A DNA stretch of 64,000 bases from Bacteroidaceae bacterium (GTDB lineage: Bacteria; Bacteroidota; Bacteroidia; Bacteroidales; Bacteroidaceae). The number at the start of each line of letters is the position of its first letter. Position 1 is the first letter of the stretch. The notes beneath the pieces were generated by a model. That model searched no databases, was not told the DNA's origin, and worked only from the letters and a program-made list of their open reading frames with translations. A program made the position numbers and the translations under genes. Below are positions 55,429 through 63,000 of this stretch, in pieces. The stretch lies in NCBI GenBank assembly GCA_017428785.1, contig JAFRQD010000058.1, positions 1-64,000 on the forward strand. The letters run 5' to 3'.

Positions 55429-56334
55429 ATGCAAAGACGTAATTTCATATTAGGTTCTATGGCCGGCGCAGCAGCAGCAGCGCTGGCTCCCACCACGTTG
55501 CTGGCTTCCTGCGACCCAAAGCCAAAGGAGAAGAAGAATGCAACCCCGCTCAACCTCTGCTTCCAGGAAGGCATCGCCATCGGCGAGACACTTCAGGAGA
55601 AGCTCGACTACTGCGAGAGCCTCGGTGTGACAGGCTTTGAAGTTGGCGGACGCGGCTTGGCCGGCCGTGTGGACGAGATAAACAATGCCCTCAAGGGACG
55701 CAATGTCCGCATGGCTGCCATCTGTGCAGGCTTCGACGGCTTTATCCTTGCTGAGGACGGACAAAAGGACGACTTCGACCGCACGATGCGCGAAATAGTG
55801 GAGGCTGCCGGCAAAATCAACTCTTGCGGCGTCATCATGGTGCCTGCCTTCAACTGGCAGAATCCCTGCCGTCCGCATACGATGGACACACGCAACTATC
55901 TCTGCGAACAACTGCATGAACTCGGCGAGTTCGCGCTACAATGCGGAACGACAGTCATCCTGGAGCCCCTGAACAGAGGCGAATGCTTCTATATGCGCCT
56001 CGTCGCCGATGCAGCAGCCATCGCCCGCGATGCCGACAGCAAGGGCGTGAAGTGCATGGGCGACTTCTGGCACATGCAGGAAGAGACTTCCGACTATGCC
56101 GCCTTCATGGCAGCAGGCAAGGAATATCTGCAACATGTTCACATCGCCAGCCGCGGACGCCGTAAGACGCCAAGCGAGGACGGAGAAAAGGACAACTATG
56201 TCGACGGATTCCGTGCACTTAAGGAGATTGGCTACGAAGGTTTCGTCAGCTTCGAATGTGGCTGCGAAGGCGACCGTGCCACAGTACTCCCCGCAGCTGT
56301 CGAACTGCTTAGAAAACAGTGGGAAGAAGCATAA
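55429..56334 (+). CDS. Tat-exported sugar phosphate isomerase/epimerase-like TIM barrel (lipoprotein)
   Basis: A 301-residue protein with a twin-arginine type signal (MQRRNFILGSMAGAAAAALA) and a LLASC lipobox like its neighbour. The AP-endonuclease-2-type TIM barrel shows metal and substrate positions in VTGFEVGGRG, GVIMVPAFNW, VILEPLNRGECFY, DFWHMQEE, QHVHIASRGR and FVSFECGC. Relatives interconvert ketoses or eliminate keto-sugars. Export of both this enzyme and a Gfo/Idh/MocA protein points to a periplasmic oxidise-then-rearrange or eliminate pathway on an intact glycoside. This is inference from pairing and signals. Confidence 0.85.
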   Translation: MQRRNFILGSMAGAAAAALAPTTLLASCDPKPKEKKNATPLNLCFQEGIAIGETLQEKLDYCESLGVTGFEVGGRGLAGRVDEINNALKGRNVRMAAICAGFDGFILAEDGQKDDFDRTMREIVEAAGKINSCGVIMVPAFNWQNPCRPHTMDTRNYLCEQLHELGEFALQCGTTVILEPLNRGECFYMRLVADAAAIARDADSKGVKCMGDFWHMQEETSDYAAFMAAGKEYLQHVHIASRGRRKTPSEDGEKDNYVDGFRALKEIGYEGFVSFECGCEGDRATVLPAAVELLRKQWEEA

Positions 56335-56363
56335 ACTCATACCCCTCCAACGGGGGTTGAAAA

Positions 56364-56443
56364 CGCCGCGTGCGGGGATGACCAACGCCGCACGCGGAAA
56401 TGGCAAACGCCGCACGCGGAAATCACAATCTCCGCGTGCGGCG
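56364..56443. repeat. 22-bp-period GC-rich repeat array (copy D)
   Basis: Units at 56364, 56386, 56408 and 56430, linkers GGATGACCAA, AAATGGCAAA and AAATCACAAT. The right end runs into GCGGCGTTTTTTC, a U-run in plus-strand transcripts, just after the isomerase gene. Confidence 0.87.
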
Positions 56444-56510
56444 TTTTTTCTATCATTGCGCCAGGGGAATTCAGCCTGCTCTGACTACTTTGCTACTGAG
56501 TAAAGTAAGT

Positions 56511-56893
56511 TTGCATTTTTAAGCCTGTAGGGCTTTACTATTAGTAACCGGGGGCGAAGCCCTCGGAATCAGCGGATAACTCGTCCCTCGCTGCCTGGAG
56601 GGTAGTACTATGAGACGCCAGTGTACTGCCTTCCAGGCAGGAGCAGCAAGGTGCCTTCTTTGTTCTGTCCGAGGGCTGCGCCCACGGTTACTTATAGTGA
56701 AGCCTTCCAGGCTTTTATTTATTGCTGTCCGATAAAATCGTGCTGACTGCTTTGATATTGAGTATAGTCTGGATACATTTTAAGCCTGTAAGGCTTTTAT
56801 TTATTGGTGTCCGTTACTCCCTGTATGTCATCTCCCTTTACAAGTAAGCGCTCTTTACTTCATGGGGGATGCGTGGGGCTGACATCTTGCTGC
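56511..56893. repeat. Dispersed element copies related to the 37.3-kb MITE-like element
   Basis: A box AAGCCTGTA(G/A)GGCTTT with TTATTGGTGTCCG nearby occurs at 56532-56545 and 56784-56815, with a degenerate copy at 56703-56737 (AGCCTTCCAGGCTT, TTATTGCTGTCCG). The same words, inverted, form the right edge of the element at 37.6 kb. GGGCTGACATCTTG (about 56877) is shared too. The 56335-56971 gap contains these, copy D and a terminator; I see no gene. Confidence 0.6.
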
Positions 56894-56916
56894 GCTTAGG
56901 GGTGTTGCAAGGACAC

Positions 56917-56946
56917 AAAAAAAAGCTCCCGGCATTGCCGAGAGCT
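56917..56946 (-). terminator. Rho-independent terminator of the cohesin/dockerin operon
   Basis: In the minus-strand transcript AGCTCTCGGC and GCCGGGAGCT form a stem with a short AAT loop, followed by eight U. It lies 26 nt after the stop of the minus-strand gene. Confidence 0.85.
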
Positions 56947-56971
56947 TAATTGTTATTAGGCTTTTAGTTGA

Positions 56972-57703
56972 TTACTTAACAGCAACCTTCTTGCCATTCT
57001 GGATGAAGATGCCCTTCTGAGCCTTGCTTACGCGCTGGCCAGCTACGTTGTAGATAGGAGCATTGCTGTCAGCAGCGTTGATGCTGTGGATACCTGTGCC
57101 ACCAACGTTGATAACGACTTCAAAGCTTTCGGTAGTAGCAATATTGTTTGCAATCTGACCGGGCTTAACGGGCTCAACGAGTGCGTAGGTAAAGGGAATC
57201 TTATACACATTTGCAGCAACGCTTGCATCAATTACCAGACCGAATGAATAAATCTCACCGTCATTGCCTAAGAAACATACAGACTTCCATTCTGTCTTTG
57301 CATCATCAGCCCAATAGCCAGCTTTACTTGATCCAAAGAGGAGAGCCTGACCCTGCCAGTTAAATGGGAAGCACTTTGCAACACTCATCGTTGGTTTCTT
57401 TTCAGCAGCTCTTGCTTCGTCAAGATCCAAACGGTCTGCATTTCTTGTGATTACCAATTCGTCCTCATCATCATAAAGATAGGTAATTCCTGCGGGTAAC
57501 TCATCATCTGCGGGGAAATTCACCTGAGTATTACGAATAGGGTCAGCATTCTTCATGCAAACGCTCACTGTAACCTCAGTCGTCTCACCTGCGGGGACGC
57601 TGATGTCTGGTACATAGATGATGTTCTCCTTCACTTCAGTGTCCTGTGCCATTGCTGCAAAACTGCACAGCAAAGCAACAATTGTCATGTAAAACTTTTT
57701 CAT
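56972..57703 (-). CDS. Secreted cohesin-like protein with C-terminal sorting-type tail
   Basis: Start at 57703, MKKFYMTIVALLCSFAAMAQ, a clear signal peptide; the open frame extends upstream without one. 243 residues. The central domain (IIYVPDISVPAGETTEVTVS, VNFPADDELPAGITYLYDDE, YKIPFTYALVEPVKPG) resembles the cohesin-like fold seen in Prevotella surface proteins. The end is IYNVAGQRVSKAQKGIFIQN-GKKVAVK, the tail shared with three other secreted proteins in the window. It is 59 nt downstream of the dockerin-bearing gene and ends at a strong terminator, so the two form one operon. Confidence 0.75.
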   Translation of the reverse strand: MKKFYMTIVALLCSFAAMAQDTEVKENIIYVPDISVPAGETTEVTVSVCMKNADPIRNTQVNFPADDELPAGITYLYDDEDELVITRNADRLDLDEARAAEKKPTMSVAKCFPFNWQGQALLFGSSKAGYWADDAKTEWKSVCFLGNDGEIYSFGLVIDASVAANVYKIPFTYALVEPVKPGQIANNIATTESFEVVINVGGTGIHSINAADSNAPIYNVAGQRVSKAQKGIFIQNGKKVAVK

Positions 57704-57762
57704 TGTTTCTAAGTTTTTAAAGTTATTATTGATTTTGTTATACTTACTTAGTTGTTTGTGCA

Positions 57763-58431
57763 TTATTCACCAGCGATAATAGCCAAGATAAATTCGGCAT
57801 CAGCAGCATCAACAGATCCGTCATTGTTGAAGTCAGCATCTGCAGCATACATTTCACCAGCAATCAAAGTATAAATATACTCCAAATCAGCTGCGTCAAT
57901 TTTACCGTCCAGGTTGAAGTCACCCAGCAAGCCTGTGCTACCTTCTTCGATAGTCCAAGGAGTCTCAGATGCTGAGAGATTAATCATGTGATCGTTGGGC
58001 TCAGTTAACACAACGTTTTCAACTTTCAGCACCACATCACCAGGAGCAACGGTAGAAGCAATCTCCACCTGGATAGAAGCTACAGCACCATCAGTGCCAT
58101 CAATAGCAACGCCTTCAGCACCCTCACAAGTCAGAACAAGGTCACCGTTTATAGTAAGCTGGGCATTGTAGTTACTGGGGTAACGACCGGGGACAACAAC
58201 TGCACTGCCATCCACATAAGTAACACCTTCGGGAAGGACAATCTTTCCTGTCCACTTTGCGATTGGGCGCTCTGTCGTATTCTTCATGTTCAATACCAAA
58301 GTTGCCTTTTGGCCAACCTTACCTGCTTCGAGATTCTCAGCAAAATACAGTTTGAAGTTGTCGTTCAGAGTTGCCCACATTGCTGTCATTGTAAAGAATG
58401 ACACCAAAGAAAGTAAAATTCTCTTTTTCAT
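57763..58431 (-). CDS. Secreted cohesin-like protein with C-terminal dockerin type I domain
   Basis: A 222-residue protein with signal peptide (RILLSLVSFFTMTAMWA). Residues about 25-155 form a cohesin-like beta domain (GKVGQKATLVLNMKNTTERP). The C-terminus has two F-hand calcium loops, GDFNLDGKIDAADLEYIYTL and ADFNNDGSVDAADAEFILAI, the duplicated DxNxDGxxxxxD pattern of dockerin I. In Clostridia these domains assemble cellulosomes; in Bacteroidota dockerin-like domains occur without scaffolds and their partners are unknown. A consensus promoter lies directly upstream. Confidence 0.85.
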   Translation of the reverse strand: MKKRILLSLVSFFTMTAMWATLNDNFKLYFAENLEAGKVGQKATLVLNMKNTTERPIAKWTGKIVLPEGVTYVDGSAVVVPGRYPSNYNAQLTINGDLVLTCEGAEGVAIDGTDGAVASIQVEIASTVAPGDVVLKVENVVLTEPNDHMINLSASETPWTIEEGSTGLLGDFNLDGKIDAADLEYIYTLIAGEMYAADADFNNDGSVDAADAEFILAIIAGE

Positions 58432-58479
58432 AAATCTTTAATTTTTGGTTATTAATGTTGTTTTATACTTTTTCTGCTG

Positions 58480-58510
58480 CAAATTTAGTGCTTTTTTCAT
58501 AACCGCCAAA
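58480..58510 (-). promoter_or_regulatory. Promoter of the cohesin/dockerin operon
   Basis: On the minus strand TTTG (58507-58510), 19 nt, TAAATTTG (58480-58487), an exact consensus match, 48 nt before the start codon. Confidence 0.7.
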
Positions 58511-58609
58511 ACTTTTTTCGTTTTTTTTTTCATTTTTCTTAAAAAAAGTTGGCCAAAATGAGGCGAACCACTCTAAAAGGCCTTTTTCTCCTACATTATA
58601 CATATTATA

Positions 58610-59026
58610 TTATAGGCCTCTTGCCCTAAAAATGGTGTCGCGTGCTTCTGTCGCCTCACGAAACTTCTTTTCTGCTTCTTCTCTGGCTGCTTCGCCCTGT
58701 GTTGAAACGCGATCGGGATGATAGCGAAGTGCCATCTGCCGATAAGCCTGACGCACCTCGTCGTCTGTTGCAGTCTCGCGTATGCCAAGCGTGCGATAGG
58801 CTTCCTGAAGGGTGACATCGACATATGGCTGCCATTTGCGCTCTTCCTTCTGATAGCCGGAGAAGTCGTCGTTGTGACCGTGCTGGAAGGTGAAGTGAAT
58901 AGTGGGGCGCCGATACATGGAGTCGAGCAACCATCCGAGCAGGAAGCCAAGGATGAAGCCTCTGCCTCCACCTACATAGAGACCTATGAGGCCGAAGAGC
59001 CACTTATAACTTATCAGACATCCCAT
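58610..59026 (-). CDS. Membrane-anchored J-domain protein
   Basis: A 138-residue protein. A glycine-rich hydrophobic N-terminus (LFGLIGLYVGGGRGFILGFLLGWLL) forms one or two membrane helices. A C-terminal J-domain of about 65 residues follows, AYRTLGIRETATDDEVRQAY then ALRYHPDR, with the essential HPD. The layout resembles a minimal DjlA. It would recruit and stimulate DnaK at the membrane. A separate PD-(D/E)XK gene lies upstream on the same strand across a short telomere-like repeat. Confidence 0.87.
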   Translation of the reverse strand: MGCLISYKWLFGLIGLYVGGGRGFILGFLLGWLLDSMYRRPTIHFTFQHGHNDDFSGYQKEERKWQPYVDVTLQEAYRTLGIRETATDDEVRQAYRQMALRYHPDRVSTQGEAAREEAEKKFREATEARDTIFRARGL

Positions 59027-59033
59027 CTTTTCA

Positions 59034-59076
59034 GTTTAGAGTTTAGAGTTTAGGGTTTAGAGTTTAGGGTTTAGAG
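59034..59076. repeat. Telomere-like (TTTAGRG)n simple repeat
   Basis: About six 7-nt units alternating GTTTAGA and GTTTAGG between two minus-strand genes. It is probably a simple-sequence expansion; no function is evident. Confidence 0.75.
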
Positions 59077-59922
59077 TGTTTGCCTCAGTCTCTCGGAGAC
59101 ATCTGGAAGAGGGATGATTTGGTATTCGGCATCCTTGAGCCAGACGATGCGACGCGAGATGATGGGAATGCCAATGTCCTCGAGCATGAGGGCATAGAGC
59201 GAGAGCTGGATGGTGTAGAGGGAAAGGTCTTCCTCTGTCATATCGGCAAATGGAGAACTGAGCACCCGACCATACCTGCGGTTGAAGTCGTTCGTAAGAT
59301 TGGCGTTGGTCTTATAGTCGAGGATGATGAAGCCTTTCGGCTGTCCGTCGCTTCCGTCGTTGTAGTAAAGCATGTCGAAGGTGCCGGCAAGCCGCTCTTT
59401 GAGGTTTCGCTCCTTGCAAGGATTCTTGCCGCTGTACACCTGCGCCTCGTTGAGGACGAGGTGCATGCTGTTCGGCATTTCGTTCATGAACCTCAGCACG
59501 GCCTCTTCTTTCGGATGGATTGGTGCAAGGAAGCCGTATTCGGACATGTATTGTGCTTTTATAGCAGGACAGATGCGCTCAGGCAAGCCGACACGAAGAT
59601 AGCCCAGGCTCTCGCCATAGGCGTGCGTCTTTGTGCCAAGCGTTGTAGCACGGAAGGAGTTCTGTCGCCATTGCTGAATCCAATAATCGGCAGTCTGGCC
59701 GTTCTTTTCTGCATAACGCTTTGCCTGCAACTGTTCGTTGAAAGGCTCTCTGATGAAGCGATGGGCTATGCCTGAGACGGAAGGCAACGACTGTCCGTTC
59801 AGGACATAACGATGCCCTTCTTCGTAGAACTCAAGGTCTGCGAAAGCGTCGAGGACATGTCGACGAACCTCTGCGACAATGGGAGGCTCGGCGGGGATAG
59901 TGAAGAAACGATTGTTGTTCAT
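59071..59922 (-). CDS. RecB-like PD-(D/E)XK nuclease family protein
   Basis: A 283-residue protein with the motif order of RecB/Cas4-type nucleases. GTKTHAYGE matches GTxxHxxxE (motif I). EAQVYS comes next, then AGTFDMLYYN with the aspartate, then FIILDYKTN with D-x-K, and YTIQLSLYALML with the downstream Q-x-x-x-Y. There is no helicase domain or cysteine cluster, so it is neither AddB nor Cas4. A phage- or plasmid-type exonuclease, or a housekeeping nuclease of Bacteroidota, are both possible. No defence gene adjoins it. Confidence 0.75.
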   Translation of the reverse strand: MNNNRFFTIPAEPPIVAEVRRHVLDAFADLEFYEEGHRYVLNGQSLPSVSGIAHRFIREPFNEQLQAKRYAEKNGQTADYWIQQWRQNSFRATTLGTKTHAYGESLGYLRVGLPERICPAIKAQYMSEYGFLAPIHPKEEAVLRFMNEMPNSMHLVLNEAQVYSGKNPCKERNLKERLAGTFDMLYYNDGSDGQPKGFIILDYKTNANLTNDFNRRYGRVLSSPFADMTEEDLSLYTIQLSLYALMLEDIGIPIISRRIVWLKDAEYQIIPLPDVSERLRQTL

Positions 59923-59937
59923 TGGTTCTGTTGTTTT

Positions 59938-60091
59938 CTGGCGGGAAAAGCCGCCAGCACGGGGGCGGGGGTTGATCAGTACGAGGGCGGGAGAGGCATT
60001 CTTCTGGCGGGAAAAGCCGCCAGCACGGGGGAGAGAGAGGCATGCTTCTGGCGGGAAAAGCCGCCAGCACAGGGGCCGGGGGTCAGCGCAT
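59938..60091. repeat. Hairpin repeats spaced at multiples of 22 bp
   Basis: The same 20-bp palindromic unit (CTGGCGG, GAAAAG, CCGCCAG) occurs at 59938-59957, 60004-60023 and 60048-60067, that is 66 and 44 bp apart. The intervening 22-bp blocks are GC-rich and similar to one another. The stretch covers the 160-nt gap between two minus-strand genes. Confidence 0.8.
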
Positions 60092-63000
60092 GACGGTCTT
60101 CCTGCCGCCGATGATGTTCACGCCTTTCTGCGCTTTAGCGAGACGCTGGCCTGAGAGATTATAGATGCTGCCGTTGAGGGCTTTTGGGGCCTTGAGGTCT
60201 TTAAGGCCTGTCTCATCGTCATCGGGAAAAGGGACTTCTACCAATGCGTCGCTGAAAGTGGGACGGAACTCGGAGACCTGTATCACGTCATTGCCGCCGC
60301 CCTTGCGAGCCGTGATGACCCACTTGAAGCTTTGGTAAGCCTTATTCGTTTCGGAGGGCAATGTGTAAGTACAGGTTGTGTAGTTCACATCCCTCAGTTT
60401 GGTGTCGCTGCTGACCGAAGCTATCAGTTCCCAAGAGCTGTCGTTCACTCCCGGATTGCTGTCGGCTGTAGAGCCATACAGTTGCCAGGACTTTGGATTG
60501 CGGCCTGTATATTGGGCATTGTCGTTGGCCGTCGTAATCTTATAACCCGTCACAAAGATAGGATGCGAGGCATGGAAGATGTTGTATATGGCATTGCCTT
60601 CGCCGCCATTGAGGCACCACTTGGTGGCCGTATTGCCATCGACAATCTTGTCGTAGTCTTCGTCCGAGTTGAAACCTGCTGTGCCTTCGTCGGGAATGAA
60701 GAAGACATCGGCACTCGTCCTTTCATATTCCTTGGTCTTAGCAATGCCATAACAAAGACGGTTTGTGCTTTGAGCGAGGTTATCCATTGCAGACGCACCC
60801 CCGAGAGGCGCATAGATTTCGAGGCTCGACTTCAGCATCTTGCCGTTGCAAACGGCAGTAATCTCCTCCGGCGTCATGCCTGAACGCCAGAAGAAGAGTT
60901 CGCTAACCTCGCGGCTGTTGTTGTCGTCGCCCACATACACAACCTCTATCCTCGACAAGCGCTCCCCTACTTCGCCAGCCTTTACCTTATCTATATAAAG
61001 GATGGTGCGGCGCTGAGCGAAGTAGCTTGTAAGGGTGACATAGTGCCAATTGCCGTCGTTGATGGCAGTCGCAGAGGTAATCGTCGAGCCAGAAGGAGCG
61101 GTGTAGGTGACTGTGCCATCTTCGTTGACGCGAACGACAGCCTCTTGCAGGGTAACTGCTTGGGCAAGAGAAACGACCTGACCCTCTGTGCCTTTGATGC
61201 GAACGGTTACGGTGAAGGGATGAACCGTCTCTTCCGGTTCGAAGTAAATCCTCTTTCCTGCTTCGACAGTCATGCTCTTTGTCCGGTCGCGAACGGGCTG
61301 TGGCTTGCCGGCCTTTATCGCGTCGAAGAGCGACGGCACCATAGCATACATGAACTCTGCATGGCCAGCCGTGTTCTGATGATACGTGTCGGATACATAT
61401 CCGTCTGCCCATTGCCCGTTACCCTTATCGATAGAGCCGAGCACATTGGTAGAGGCGACGTTCCACTCATGTATGAGCAGGTTGAGTTGCTTCACATAAT
61501 AGTAGTCGTCGTTGTTGTAGTCGCTGCGCGTATAGTTGTTCATCACCATCGGAATCTTGCCGTCGGCTTTAACCTTATTTATCAGTTTGAGCATATTGTC
61601 GCGCCATTGATTGAAGACAGCCTGCTGGTTGCTTGCGCCGTGGATGCCTTCGTTGCCAAGCGAAAGTCCGAAGATGACGTAGCGGCCGAAGTCGCGAATC
61701 AGGTCATCGTAGCGGTTCAGGAGGTTGCTGGTCGTGTTGCCTCCGATGGAAACATTGGTGGTGTAGAAGGGATTCTCGCTCCTTCCTGCCTGATGACGAG
61801 CGATGAGTTGCTGGCCATAAAGGTAGCGATAGCCCTTGTAGTCGGTAGCACCTTGGCCATTCGCAACAGACGAGCCGAAGACAGAGATGCGGTTCTCGTC
61901 GATAGGGGCGCTGATGTCGTAAACCATATCCTTCATGTTGACGGTGATGGTATAAGTGCCGGCATTCTGATAGATGTTCTCCACGCTTTGCCCTTTCTCT
62001 GTCTCTCCGAGCACATAACGCGTGGCTGCTCCCTGCAGACGCTTGATGGCATAAGCATCGTCGTTGTTGAGGGCGAAGTACATCGTCTTGTCAACCCATT
62101 GCTGAGAGGCAGTCTCGGGGAGCGTCACCTCACCTTCGAAGACACCATCACCCTTGTAGGGAATGGCGGGATTGCCTGCGGCGATGTTGCCGCGCACATT
62201 CATCGTGACAGGAAGGACTGTGACAGACTTGTCGCCGGTATTGACTGTGATGCGAGCCACGCAGTCCTGCGCGACAGAGAATGGCGTGCTGCCTTCTGTA
62301 CTGAAACTGCCGTTTCCGTCATCGAAAAGGTCAACCGTTTTGCCGTCAGCTGTGCCCGAGAGGTTGAAAACACCTGCTTCGAGACGGGCGTATGCCTCAT
62401 AGAGATTGCTGCCAAGCGACTTGAATGTGGCATCTTCTGCGTTGCCGCTGATCGACAACGTGCTGAACTCGAGCGGTTCCTCCGGCCGAGTACCGCCTTC
62501 GTACTCTTCTATCCTCATCGCGCTGATGTGTGCCATTCCGAAGACACGCTGGTAGGTGATGAGGATATTGCCGCTCTTGTCGGGATAGATATAGTCGGTC
62601 TGCAGGATGTTTCGCAGGTTGCCGTGATAGCCTTCACCGCCTATGTCGGAACCCGAAGTGGTTTGTCCGCCCGTCCAAGTCTGCTGGCCCTTGAAGGTGT
62701 AGAGTGTTGCGCGATTGTCCGTATGGTTTCGCGAGCCGTAGATGAAGAAGCGATAACAATGGTTGGCATCAAGCCTGGTGAGCTTGAAGGAACGCACATC
62801 GCCGTTGTCGATAAAGACATAATCCTCAGTGGCAGTCTTGATGGCGAGGTCGCCCAAGTCTTCCGCCGCAGGACTGTTATTGCCGCCGGCATCGACGCCA
62901 TTGGTGTAGGTCTTCTCCACGACCGTGAAGCGAAAGCCGGTAGAAGAGCCGGCACTGTTCTTGACAGCCACAATCTTGTTGGCAGAGATGGCATTACTGG

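Noticed and set aside
59034..59076. Telomere-like TTTAGGG repeat as evidence of a linear replicon end
   Set aside because: Only about six imperfect units lie between two normal chromosomal genes, so a simple-sequence expansion is sufficient.
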